Shown piece by piece: positions 11,085 through 21,904 of a stretch of DNA of 64,000 nucleotides (position 1 is the first letter of the stretch; the number at the start of each line of letters is the position of its first letter). This DNA comes from Sarocladium kiliense (Eukaryota; Ascomycota; Sordariomycetes; Hypocreales; Sarocladiaceae): positions 2,108,001 to 2,172,000 of the forward strand of contig JAUZTG010000048.1 of assembly GCA_030734395.1 (NCBI GenBank), given 5' to 3'. The translations under genes were made by a program, and so were the position numbers. The notes under the pieces are model-generated. The model did no database searches. It was not told the origin of the DNA and saw nothing but the letters and a program-made list of their open reading frames with translations.

Positions 11085-14000
11085 ATGTTGCGACGTTGCG
11101 GGCTTCGAGCGCTCCGAAGCCATAGCTTGTCACGCAACCTCAACCCCTTACCATCGACCCTCGCTGCATCTCGCATCAGCAGAGCATCCACTCCGACCTC
11201 AATTTTGTTTCAGTACAGAGGCAAAAAGACCAAGACCACAGTAAAGCTCTCTGATCTCCCTCAAGGGCTTGTGTCCACCGAGACGCTTCCATCACTGGAG
11301 GCTTGTGGGGCTCAAGATGAACCAGTCTACCCAACAGTGGTGCTGCAGGCGCGGCGCAACATGCAGAAGTTCGGCAATTGTGTATTGCTGACACGCGTTG
11401 GAGGCTTCTACGAGCTGTACTTCGAGCATGCGGAGGAGTATGGACCCTTACTGAACATCAAAGTCGCGTCCAAGAGGACGAGTGCAGGCCCAGTCCCAAT
11501 GGTAATCTCAAGTCATGCCGCCTTGCCGCATTCTTCATCTACTAACGTGAAGCCAGGCTGGTTTCCCCTTCTTTCAGCTAGAGAGATTCCTGAAGATATT
11601 GGTCCAGGACCTCAATCGCTACGTGGCCATCGCTGAGGAGTTTCCTAACGAAGCCTCAGATAGGGTCAAATCAGGTGGTCTTATGCACGATCGCCGTGTC
11701 GCTCGTATCGTTACACCCGGCACACTCATTGACGAGAACTTCATTGATCCCTATGCAAACAACTATGTTCTTGCCATTCATATGCGAGACGAGACAGCCC
11801 ATAGCTCAATTCCGGCATCACCTGTCATCGATAGCCTGCCTCCTAATGGCACAGACACTACTCCGTTGGGCTTGGCTTGGCTGGATTTGTCTACCGGTCA
11901 CTTCTTGACACAAGCGACGGATATGATGGCACTCCCCTCAATACTATCCCGGATCGCACCTCGCGAAGTGGTCCTCGATAGGGACTTCGAAACCCAGCGA
12001 GACCATGGGATCTTCTCCATTCTTGCCGAGGATCGATATCTCATTACATATGCCTCCCGTGGATCTTTGCAGACAATCGACTCATGGACCCCATATCTTG
12101 AATCAGAAGTCCTGCCTTCCTCCAAGGAAAGCTTCACTGAGGATGAAGTACTAGCTGGCAGCCTCCTGCTGGAGTATGTCAAGGACCGCTTGCAAGGGAT
12201 GAGCATGAAGCTGCAGCCGCCATTGCGTCACGAGAACATGAGCATTATGAATATCGACAAGAACAGCATGCGCGCTTTGGAAATCAAGCAAACGATCCGA
12301 GATGGTTTCTTTCGTGGCAGCCTGCTCCATGCTATCCGTCGAACCGTTACGAAGAGTGGCGCAAGGTTGCTCAACGAGTGGCTGAGTGCCCCGTCGACAT
12401 CTTTAGACATCATCACAGCTAGACAAGACTTGGTTGCCTCTTTCATCGAAGCAGAAGATCTTCGTGATGGCATCATCTTGCTCCTGAGACGGAGTCATGA
12501 CTCTCAGCGTCTTGTACAAAAGTTCGCCCTTGGTCGTGGTGACCCCGACGATTTGCTAGGGTTGGCGCATACAATCCAAGCGACGGAGGATATTGTACGC
12601 CTTCTTCAGAACTCAGTAGCATCTGCTGACGACAATTGTCTCTCCGCCTTGTGCCAGAGACTCAAGCTGGAAGATCCGCTGAAGCTGGCCAAGCGCATCA
12701 AAGACGCCATCGATGAAGATGGCATCGTTCTGCAACATGAAGTGGAGGACTCAGAGGCCAGCCAGATGGTGGCGCTCGCCGAACAAATTGCCACTACAGA
12801 AGGATCGGAAGAAGATGTTGCCTCCTTGCCTAAGGGTAGGAAGAAGCGACCAACATCCCTAAAGGAGCACTACGCCGAAGATAGAGAGACATGGATCATG
12901 AAACCAGCTGCCAGTCCAGCCCTGAAAAAGCTACATAAGGAGCTGGGAACGCTTCGTGATGAAAGGGAGGTATTGGTGGACACCCTGCGGCAGAGGCTTA
13001 ACACACCTAGTCTGACACTGCGATGGACTCCTGGCTTGGGTCATATCGCACATATCAAGGGCAAAGATACGAAAGCTCTGAGCGAGTTCCGATCTCTCTC
13101 AGCAAGCCGATCAACGAGATCCTTCCACCTGCCAGAATGGACATCGCTTGGACAACGGCTGGACCACATCCGGTTGAAGATTCGCAACGAAGAGCAGCGT
13201 GTTTTCCAGTCACTACGTGAGCATGTTGTGCACAATCTTGTCAAGCTTCGTCGGAACGCTGCCGTCCTGGACGAGCTTGATATCGCAACATCATTTGCCA
13301 AACTGGCCATAGAACAAGGTCTCACGAGACCGAAGCTAAACACCTCAACCTCTCACACAATCATGGGAGGGCGGCACCCAACGGTCGAAGGCGGGCTGTA
13401 TGAACAAGGTCGGAGCTTTGTCCGGAACGACTGCCTGGTAGGTGGTCCAGCAGATGGCCGCCTCTGGCTGATCACCGGTCCCAACATGGCTGGCAAGAGC
13501 ACGTTCCTGAGGCAAAATGCCCTGATCACCATTCTCGCTCAGGTCGGCTGCTATGTACCTGCAACGTATGCCGAGATCGGTATCGTCGACGCCATATTCA
13601 GTCGCGTAGGGTCAGCAGACAACCTTTACCGCGACCAAAGCACGTTCATGGTGGAGATGCTTGAGACAGCACAGATCCTGAAGACAGCGACACCGAGGTC
13701 ATTCGTCATCATGGATGAAATTGGTAGGGGAACAACCCCGGAGGATGGCACGGCAGTGAGCTTTGCCTGTCTGCACCACCTCGTGACGGTGAACCAATGC
13801 CGGACGCTGTTCGCGACACACTTTCACGGCGTAGCAGATCTGGCGCAGAGTCACGGCTTTTGCGAAGCTGTTGGAGACATCGGTGCAGTCGTACAGACGT
13901 ATTGCACTGATGTGGAAGAGGATCAGGATGGAGGGTTTGTCTACGTGCACAAACTACGGAGGGGTATCAACAGGCAGAGTCACGCGCTCAAGGTGGCTAG

Positions 14001-14112
14001 ATTGGCTGGAATGCCTCAACCAGCTATTGAGATGGCACGGCAGGTGTTGGATATGCCCAAGGAAGAATCACTGGAGGGTTCTCCGAATCGGAAGGCTGGG
14101 GTGGGATCGTAA
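11085..14112 (+). CDS. msh1: Mitochondrial DNA mismatch repair ATPase Msh1 (MutS family)
   Basis: Exons 11085-11501 and 11557-14112 (55-bp intron) give 990 residues. The first 50 residues are rich in Arg and Ser with no acidic residue, a good mitochondrial targeting sequence. The mismatch-recognition domain follows with GGFYELYFEHA, equivalent to the Phe-X-Glu wedge of bacterial MutS, and the intron join restores MAGFPFFQLERFL. Connector, lever and clamp domains follow. The ATPase has Walker A GPNMAGKST (about residue 781), Walker B FVIMDEIGRGT (about 853), the signature region near GSADNLYRDQSTF, and ATHFH. Lack of MSH2/MSH6 features together with the targeting sequence points to Msh1, which maintains mitochondrial DNA. 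A three-codon upstream ORF ends 11 bp before the start. Confidence 0.95.
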
Positions 14113-14545
14113 AATGTAAGAGTAGGACCTGTTTGAGGATTGTTAGCCTCTGTGTTCATGTATCAAAGATGAAAAGATAAACATGTGTAAATTGGGTTTG
14201 GAGTCATAGGGTGGTGATACTTGTGTCATCCATGAAAGATTCAGGGTTAAAAAGCTCTTGAAGTGTTTGCATAATCATCCGAAAGAAGGGGAGATTTAAA
14301 GAAAATTGGGCACCAACCTTTTCACGCAGTGATGAACTCGATTCGCTCGGACATAGGCGGAATCAGCATCATGCACATACAAGTCACCGGATTGCGGGAT
14401 CGTAAGATTGGTCAGGCTCATTTGGTGAGCCAGTTGCTCCGGGGTGAATTGACCAGTCGATCTATGTACTAAATCGAGATTCGTAAATCGTAGGCCCGGC
14501 CACTCCGTGCAGAGCACTTTTTCCGTTTTCAACGTGGCGTTTCGT
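14113..14545. other. Intergenic between convergent msh1 and P0 genes
   Basis: 433 bp of 3' untranslated sequence. A minus-strand frame runs open through it from the P0 gene to 14296, but splicing to the seven-base last exon explains the conserved P0 tail, so it is not annotated as coding. Confidence 0.7.
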
Positions 14546-15602
14546 TTAGTCGCTGCGCATTGAGTCAGTAAATCAGTCGTCGCTGGGGAATTGACGAGCG
14601 GAACATACAAGAGACCACCGAAACCCTCGTCGTCAGAGCCCTCCTCCTCGGACTCATCCTTCTTCTCAGCCTCCTTGGGAGCGTCGGTAGCGGCGGCGGC
14701 GACGGGAGCAGCAGAGGCGTAAGCATCAGGGTTGGCGATGCGGTCCTTGAGCTCCTCAATCTCGGGCCAGCTGTACTCGGTCTCGACAGCGACGGCAAGA
14801 ACCTTCTTGTAGGAGTTGACGAGGCTGTGCATGATGGAGGGCAGGGTGGGGTAGTTGAGGGCGAGAGAGATGGTCGCGACGGTGGCGATGGCCTGGGAGA
14901 AGGAGGCAAGGAGCTGCTCCTCACCAATGTCGAGGACATCGGCAGGGAAGGTCTGGCCCTGGTCGTAGACCTGAGCAATACCCATACCGTAGGTGAAGGG
15001 AGAGATGTTGAGCATGTTGAGCAGGGTAGCCTCGGAGGCACCGACCTTGCTGCCAGCCTCAACGAGCTTCAGGTCGGTGGTAATCTCAATGGTACCACGG
15101 GCAATCTTGGTGGGAACACCGAGAGCCTGGAAGAAAGAGGTCTTACCGGGCTCCATGCCGGTGTTGCCAGCGGGGACCCAGACATCGGCGGGAGCGACGG
15201 CACCAGCACGGGCTGGAGCGGCGACACGGTTGACGAGAATCTTGTCACGGACCTCCTTGAGGTCGCCGTTGGTGAAGACGAAACCGACGTTACCACGGAC
15301 GTGGGGGAGGATACGCTCGTACTCGGGGTTGTCGTTGACGAATCCCTTGAGGGCACGGCGAACCTATTGAGCGAAATCTAGTCAGCGAAACGTCCTGGAT
15401 CTTTCCCCGAATAGAAGCGCGTGGTTCGTACCATGGTGTTCTTGCCCATCAGGACAACACCATCTCCACGGAGGGAGTGGCGGATCTCGTGCATCTGCTG
15501 AGACGAGACATTGTCGATGGTGACGATGAAAACGGAGTTGTACTCCTCGAGCAAGCCCTTCAGCTTGTCGAAGTAGCCGGCCTTGTTCTTGCTGCCCCCC
15601 AT
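14546..15602 (-). CDS. rpp0: 60S acidic ribosomal protein P0
   Basis: Minus-strand exons 15602-15432, 15363-14609 and 14552-14546 (introns 68 and 56 bp) give 310 residues, the normal P0 length. The N-terminal L10-like rRNA-binding domain contains NVSSQQMHEIRHSLRG and GKNTMVRRALKGF, restored by the first junction. The Ala-rich hinge leads into the acidic tail and GSDDEGFGGLFD. The final Phe-Asp and stop are encoded by a seven-base terminal exon; without that splice the tail would read LLYV and lose the conserved LFD ending. P0 is the base of the ribosomal stalk, binds P1/P2 dimers and recruits elongation factors. Most fungal P0 tails end DMGFGLFD, so the EGFGGLFD form is a small variation. Confidence 0.95.
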
Positions 15603-16491
15603 ATCTTCTTGTTGATGAAGGTAGGTTGTTTAAGGGCAACGGGGTATCCTGTGTTGTGGTGGTGAGGTGCTTTGAGCGTTGGTTTGAGTAACAAGACGAG
15701 GTTCTCTCCAAGCCACTTCCGAGTTTTGGTGATAAAATTTCGTGGTGGTGCAGTTAGGGCATGCGTGCACTAACCACTTCGGGGTGAATTATAGTGGGAC
15801 AGTGATGGGCTCTGATTGGCCTGCGCGCTATGAGGCTGCTCTCGCCGTTCTCGATGATATCAAGTTCACTATCACGATGCAGATAAACCATGATGTTCAA
15901 GTCTCGAAAAAGTTGGGATTGGGATATATCCCTTAATTTGTGAAGACATTGACGCGGTTGGCCTGGATCAAGTCGCTGCAGCGTCAGACATCATCTCTGC
16001 CTCTAGTTCGCGACACATTGAAGCTCGCTATGATCAGGTACCTTATATCCCCCTTCATAACATCTCAGAATCTACAAAGGTCCTTTAAGCAGTATTGTAG
16101 CAACTGTAGAGCAAATAAAGAGATCTTGAAATGGAAGAAAAGGCTGTTGCAGGAGCAGGCGACACGGGCATGCGACAGAAAAGTGGTAGAAGCCCATCTC
16201 CGATTACTTTTCACGTCCTCTCAAGGAATGTTATGTCATCCATGGTATCACGGCCAAATCGACTACAGGATTCTTTATCCTTTACTTGGGTCGGGAGCTT
16301 GATGCTTCGTCACATAGCCAATTGCTCACCTGAAGACGAATTGAGACGCAGAATGAGGCATGTGGGGCATGCAAGGCTAGCCTCAGAAATCTTGCAGCTT
16401 ATGAGCTTCAGGACCTCTCACAGGATTGTCGACACCACGGCTCAATACCCTTTTCTTATTGAGAAGACATCCCAATTACTTCATTGAGAAG
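15603..16491. other. Divergent intergenic region, P0 and trm82 promoters
   Basis: 889 bp. Only short ORFs without domains are present; no gene seen. Confidence 0.55.
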
Positions 16492-18252
16492 ATGAAGACG
16501 CCTTACAATCATGTTCACGCCCTCGGCGAGTACATCTTCGCTGCCAGAGGCGGAGCTATCCATACGTTCAATATCGCGGCAGGCCAGCACGTCTCATCAT
16601 GGAAGCATCCCGACACAGAGAAACTAGTCGCACCAGAAGCAGAAGATGCAACTACTGATGCAGGCGAAGAACTGAAGGAAGATGTTGAGATGGAGCCTGC
16701 GGTGCCAGCTTCTGATGGACCTCCTGCCAAGCGGCAAAGGCTGGATGAGAACGGTGAGGCGAAAGCTACGGACGATGGCGAGGTTGAGGCGGAGGATGCC
16801 CAGAACCAGCAAAAGGGCGACAAGAAGAAGGGAAAGAAGGCAAAGAACCGGTCCCGCGGAGGAGAGAACAATCGTCTGCCGCAAGCACCGGAAAAGCCGC
16901 TCATTGTGCTCATTACTTCTACAGAGGATGGAAAGCATGTCGTCGCAGTCAGTGGACATGACAAGACGATCTGGGTGTTCGAGCATGATGGCGAGGGAAA
17001 GCTAACCCAGCTCAGCCAAAGGTATGTGATCACTGAGGTATTTTAGAGATGAACACGGAATGACAGCTAACCTACCGGACACAGAAAAATGCCCAAGCGA
17101 CCTATTGACATCGCAATTGGACCAGACAATACTATCATCGCTGCTGACAAGTTCGGCGATGTCTACTCCCTTCCTCTGCTCTTCGACCCTTCAGTTCAAC
17201 CAGCCAAGCCCGCTGCTTCACTCCCGGCCCCCAAATCTAAACCGTCGGCCACTACCCTCACTGTTCACTCCAAGCGCAACCGTATAGCCCTGGAAGCTCA
17301 GCTTCAAATGTACGAGGCTCAGAACCGCAACGGTGGCAGCAAAGATGAAGCCAACTCCGACGGCCCAACTTTCGAGATGGACCTGCTGTTGGGCCATGTG
17401 TCTATGTTGACTGCGGTGAAGGTCATTGAGAGTGAGGGGAGGAGATACATCCTCACAGCTGATCGTGATGAACATATCCGTGTCTCGCGCTATATTCCAC
17501 AGGCGCACGTCATCGAGGGATTCTGCCTTGGTCATAAAGAGTTCATTGCTGCGATGGTTGTGCCAGCTGGTCGGAACGACATCCTTGTCTCTGGTGGCGG
17601 TGATACAGATCTGTTCGCGTGGGACTGGAAGAAGGGCGCAAGGTTGTCGTCGACGAGCGTTCTATCGTTGGCGCAGGTTGTGGCTCCCGAAGTGACGAAG
17701 GTTGCGGTCTCAAGTCTGGCTACATTACTCTACCCGACGGCTGAGGGATCCCTAACCTATGTTCTTGCCATCTGCGAAGAGTGAGTTCCTTTCACTTGCA
17801 CCGTCATTTGTAACGACTACTGACCGAGTCGCAGCATCAAAGCTATCTTCACCTGGCAACTTACCGAGGATAACCAGCTCAACCACCCAAGCGCCATCCA
17901 ACTTCCCGGCAACCCCCTTCACCTCGCTGTCTCCCCGTCACCCGCCACACCCTCCTCAACACCCCGAATTACCGTTGCACTTGATCCTTCCGCCGACACT
18001 CCCTCAGCCAAGAGCCTCAATAGCTTCACTCTGACTATGAGCGAGGGCAGGCTGGCCTCAGAGAATTTCTCTCCTGTGGAGGATGAGACAGTGTCTGCAT
18101 CTGAGGCAGAGCTTACACAGGAGGACATCAGAGCGTTGCTTTATACAACCGAGCAACTGAGGAAGCAGGAATATGTTGGTGAGGAGGACGAAGAGACTAC
18201 CCAGGAGGCCGCAGCATCAGTTGCTGCTGAAGCTGCAGCTGCTGTAGAGTAG
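16492..18252 (+). CDS. trm82: tRNA (guanine-N7) methyltransferase non-catalytic subunit, WD-repeat (Trm82/WDR4)
   Basis: Exons 16492-17021, 17085-17780 and 17835-18252 (introns 63 and 54 bp) give 547 residues. The N-terminal blade HALGEYIFAARGG is followed by a charged low-complexity insert (about residues 49-125, acidic then Lys-rich). WD-like blades follow: SGHDKTIWVFE, DKFGDVYSLPL, ILTADRDEHIRVSRYIPQ, GHKEFIAAMVVPAG, SGGGDTDLFAWDW and IKAIFTWQL, the last restored by the second splice. DKFGDVY and RDEHIRVSRYP-like motifs are hallmarks of Trm82. With Trm8 it forms the enzyme that makes m7G46 in tRNA, and it stabilises the catalytic subunit. The Ala/Glu-rich C-terminal tail is probably disordered. 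Confidence 0.93.
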
Positions 18253-18537
18253 GCTACGCTGCTATCTCACGTATGAGGGTGTGAGCCGTTGCTAAATACC
18301 ATCGGGAGCCATGAATGATGTTCATATGCAGACAATAGGAATGCTCATGGACTAGTCGAAAAGTGAAACGTATCAAATTGCCGACGGCAGGCTATCCTGC
18401 ATAAAGTATGATCTCTGTATATCCAGTGTCTCGATCCAAAAGAAACGCCGACCTGCGCCATCACAAGTTGTATCCCGTTAGCGTGAACAATCTCTCCTCT
18501 TCTCTTGTCATCCATTTCCTTGAACCAGTCGCCCACA

Positions 18538-19372
18538 TCAGATGAACATCTTCGCAACACCCATAATGCTATCACCCCAACCATCACCACCTCCACCACT
18601 CGAAAACGCATCCCTCCTCTCCCACGACATGCCTTCCGAGTCCCGGCCCCTCTCAACCCTAACACCTCTGGCAGAGCCTCCAAAGTCACCAGCCATGCGC
18701 ATTGCGTCCCTAGCAAGGCCGAAGCCATCGCCGCTGGCTGCGCGTGATGCCATGCCGAGCATGCGTTCCAAGCCAGCAGGGATGCGCAGACCGAATCGGG
18801 CCAGGAGAGCGCCGAGAGCGCCAGTTGTGACGAGTGGCATGATGACGAGGAAGAAGACCTTCCAAGGGTGGCGTTTTGCGTAGTGGACGAGGTCGCGGAA
18901 GAGGCGCTTGACTTTCTTATATGCTCGGGCCATGAAGCCTTGGCGAGGAGATCGCTTGTAGTACGATGGTCGGCCTGTAAGCAAGAACTGTCAGTTACTG
19001 TCTCTCTTCGGCGTTGTTCGGTGGTGAAGAGCTTCGTTGAAGCTTTCGTAGACCATGGTAGAACTTACTAGACCCAAAGAAACTACCACGGCTCATGTTC
19101 CCAAGACTGAAGAACGATCCTCGTGAAGCATTATGCTTGTGATAATTGCTGTCCTCTCCCAGCCCAAAGAACGAGCCCCTCGAAGCATTGTGCTTCTTGT
19201 AATTTGAGTCAACGCCGAAGAAGGAAGCAATACCGTTGCCTCGAGAGCGAGAGGAAGAGCGGGAACGAGATCGGTGCTTGCGACGAGAGCGGGATGAGCT
19301 GCGTTTGTGATGTTTGGAAGATGGGACAGAGAGCCCGTCGCCCATGGCTAAGGCATCGAGAAAGCCAGACAT
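18538..19372 (-). CDS. RS-rich, Ser-Phe-Phe repeat membrane protein, function unknown
   Basis: Minus-strand exons 19372-19069 and 18974-18538 (94-bp intron) give 246 residues. I do not recognise a family. Residues 19-46 are an Arg/Ser/His-rich stretch resembling RS domains. Residues 48-101 carry four Ser-Phe-Phe blocks, two of them inside near-identical 19-residue units built around DSNY(K/H)KHNASRGSFF. A basic segment (YKKVKRLFRDLVHYAKRH) leads into one predicted membrane helix, about residues 135-157 (KVFFLVIMPLVTTGALGALL). A Gly/Ser/Arg-rich tail follows. The basic helix before the membrane segment suggests the N-terminus stays cytosolic. The join gives SSRPSYYKRSPRQ in frame. Five AGGGG/CCCCT sites lie 335-481 bp upstream of the start. 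Confidence 0.75.
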
Positions 19373-19958
19373 TTTGTCGAGGTTCTCGGTGTGAGGTGGT
19401 GGAATTGGTCGAGTTGCCGGCGACGAAAGTCGAAATCAGACTGTCGGTGAGACCAACGGTTCAACGTCCGTATATGAGACAAGCTGCGCCGAGCAGAAAA
19501 CTTGCTGCACCAGTCCAGACAGCTGTTCAGAACCAAGTTAATAATTTTCTGGTTGACTCGATGAAGCTCCCTGCTTTTCTTGCCCTAGTTTTCTCGCCAA
19601 TACTGCCCGCTGCTGCGAGAGGATGGAGAACGGGATGCAAGCTGCAAGATGCAGGTGAGGGATGCGCTGGCAGTTGAACTTCCTCCACAGCACCAGATAG
19701 AACAAGAGGGGAGGAGAGGTCCCCTGCGCGCTGCGAGGGTCCCCTCTCAGTCGCGGGCTGGGGCGAAAATTGGCGTGGCTGGAGGCTGGCGACCCGCCCA
19801 AGGACCCCTGATCCTGGTCCCTCACTGGAGCATGTCTCAGCCAGCGACAGGGGTTCTCCAATTCTCGGCACTCTCGTCTTCGTCTGTCTTGCTTGCATCG
19901 AAATGTTTGTTCGAAATTATCATAAAGTCTATGCGAGAATATCATCATCCGTCACCGT
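19373..19958. other. Intergenic: promoter of the repeat membrane protein, 3' region of the Zn2Cys6 gene
   Basis: 586 bp with no gene. It holds a cluster of stress-response-element-like pentamers at 19707-19853. Confidence 0.55.
19707..19853. promoter_or_regulatory. Cluster of five STRE-like AGGGG/CCCCT sites
   Basis: AGGGG at 19707-19711 and 19849-19853; CCCCT at 19721-19725, 19741-19745 and 19805-19809. AGGGG is the core bound by Msn2/4-type and related zinc-finger factors. Function here is inferred from density only. Confidence 0.35.
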
Positions 19959-21904
19959 TTATCTGTGCTTTTCAACCTCGTCCCGTATCCTGTACATGCT
20001 CTCAGGCCACCACTGTCCTCCTTGCTCGTCTATCCACCCCACGCTCTGCATCACCGCGGCCACCCTCGTCAGCTCCCATCCACCAATCTCCCCAATCCAC
20101 CAGATATCATCCAGCAGCATCACAAACACTAGCCAGTGCGCCATGATGTCCATTGCCAGCTGCTGCAGCTCGCTGAGACCCTCGATTCCTTGCACAGCTC
20201 CCGTGAACCCGGCCTCTACGGGCACCATCGCCAGCACATCTTGTACCAAGTTCAGGAATGTCGTTGGCACTCGGTTGACGAATGAGGTGATGGTGCGATG
20301 TGATGCTTGCGAAGGTGCCGCGTTTGTCACGCGTGCGAGGTAGTCTTGCAGCCACGAGGGCAGCGCAATGCTTTGGCTGGGCTGAGATCCCGGAGTGTTC
20401 TGGGTAGGGGAAGCCGTAGCTGACGGCCCATGGCCGCAGACCTTGGAGGCAATGTCAACAAGGACATCCAGTGCAGAAGCGCAAGCTTGCACTTGGTCCT
20501 TCTCGCTAACAGTGGTTTCATACGCGATGAAATCCGGCTGTGAAGATGCCGTCAGGTTCATCGCCATGGCCTTGCTGCGCACAACTTCGAGTGCACGGTG
20601 GCATGTAGCTGAGATGATGGGTAGAAGCAGTTGCTTCGAGTTGCGTGAGCTTCTCCCATCATAGGCGATCAAACTTGCGTCAGGCGTGCTACCGCTTCCC
20701 AGCGGAGGCGAAGATACTACTTTGCTCGGATGGAGGAAGTCTGCCGGACGAGGGCTCGCATCATGCTCCGTCGCCATGGCTATTCCCGTATGCGCTTCGT
20801 GTGCCGCTCGGATCAATGAAATCCATTGCGAGTGTGCTGGCGTGAACTCGTCCGGGAGTGCCTCTGCTCGCGCTCCAACTGCTGCGTGATGCTTGGTAAT
20901 CTGTATTCGAATACTCTGACTTGCCAGGCCGTAGAGAACCATCAGCGGCGCATTGGCCAGGGCGAACTCATAGTAGCTTGCGCCGGTGATCTCTGCCTGC
21001 GTCTGGCTGAGCGATTCATTGTGGTACCTATCAGCCAAAGCCAGAAGCTCCCTCATCTCCTGGATATTCTCTGCGTTGGTTTCGCTCGATTTGCTGCAAT
21101 CGGCAGCACATTTTCTCAAGGCGTCGTGACATTTGCAAACAGCAGCAAGGGCAAGCATTGACTTCATGATAAGGCCGCTGCGAAATGCAAGGCTCGGGAA
21201 CCCAATTTGCAAGGCGTAAAGGTCGTCTGTATCGTACGCGAAAGCTCGAGCTGTATGAGACAAGTAATGGCTCAGCAGCTCTGACTCGCGTGCATCCAGC
21301 GCTTGGCCTGAGCGAGAAGAGAAGTCGAAGTCGGCAGAGGGAAGCATTGGGGACACGGGGAATGGGGACGGAACGCTGCTCGTAGTGGAAGATAGAGCTG
21401 TGCCCGGATTGCTTGCGGGTATTGGCGGTGAGGGTAGCGAGAAAGCATGGAATTGGCCCCAAAAGTCGTCGTCCAGTTCAGCAGGCAGATCGAGGAACTG
21501 CTCAGCTTGAGGACTTGTTGAAGGGTGCTCGGGATACTTGCAATCAGCATCGCGAGCCACGCACCTTGAGCAACGAGGTTTGGCCTCATCGCACTGGGGC
21601 AAGATGTCAGTCAATTGAGTTTCTCAGGGCATCGTGAACGACGAGGACCGACCTTGCGTCTCGCCTGTTTGCATCGCATGCAGCCCATCCGGGATTTCCT
21701 GTGAGCTCTCCGAGAGCGAAACTCCCTCTCTCTGTCATGTGGCTCTTCCGTGTTGGACATGTCGGTCAAGTCTGCCTCAATGTGCTTTGGTCGCGTGTTT
21801 TTCTTGCCGTCAGGACTGGTCCGGACCCAGATCCGAGGTGTGCGACGATGCGACTTCATGTTATAAGTCTCTGTGACGGTGGCTGAGGGTGCCATTGTCG
21901 TCAT
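19959..21904 (-). CDS. Zn2Cys6 transcription factor with fungal-specific regulatory domain
   Basis: Minus-strand exons 21904-21653 and 21593-19959 (59-bp intron) give 628 residues. The binuclear zinc cluster is Cys75, 78, 85, 92, 95 and 102 (MGCMRCKQARRK joined to CDEAKPRCSRC). The phase-0 intron lies directly before the third Cys. The N-terminal 70 residues are basic. The remainder is the long helical regulatory region of fungal Zn2Cys6 factors, with a Ser/Pro-rich linker (about 110-175) and a C-terminal HWLVFVMLLDDIWWIG segment typical of the fungal_trans_2 type. It presumably binds CGG-containing sites in the nucleus; the target pathway is unknown. A second Zn2Cys6 gene lies upstream in the same orientation. 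Confidence 0.9.

Noticed and set aside
14296..14545. Minus-strand open frame extending the P0 protein by about 100 residues
   Set aside because: Splicing at 14608/14553 restores the conserved LFD end and normal P0 length; the extension has no P0 homology. Kept only as a possible retained-intron product.
14827..15381. 184-codon ORF antisense to the P0 gene
   Set aside because: Shadow of a highly codon-biased ribosomal gene; Gly/Val/Glu-rich with no motif.
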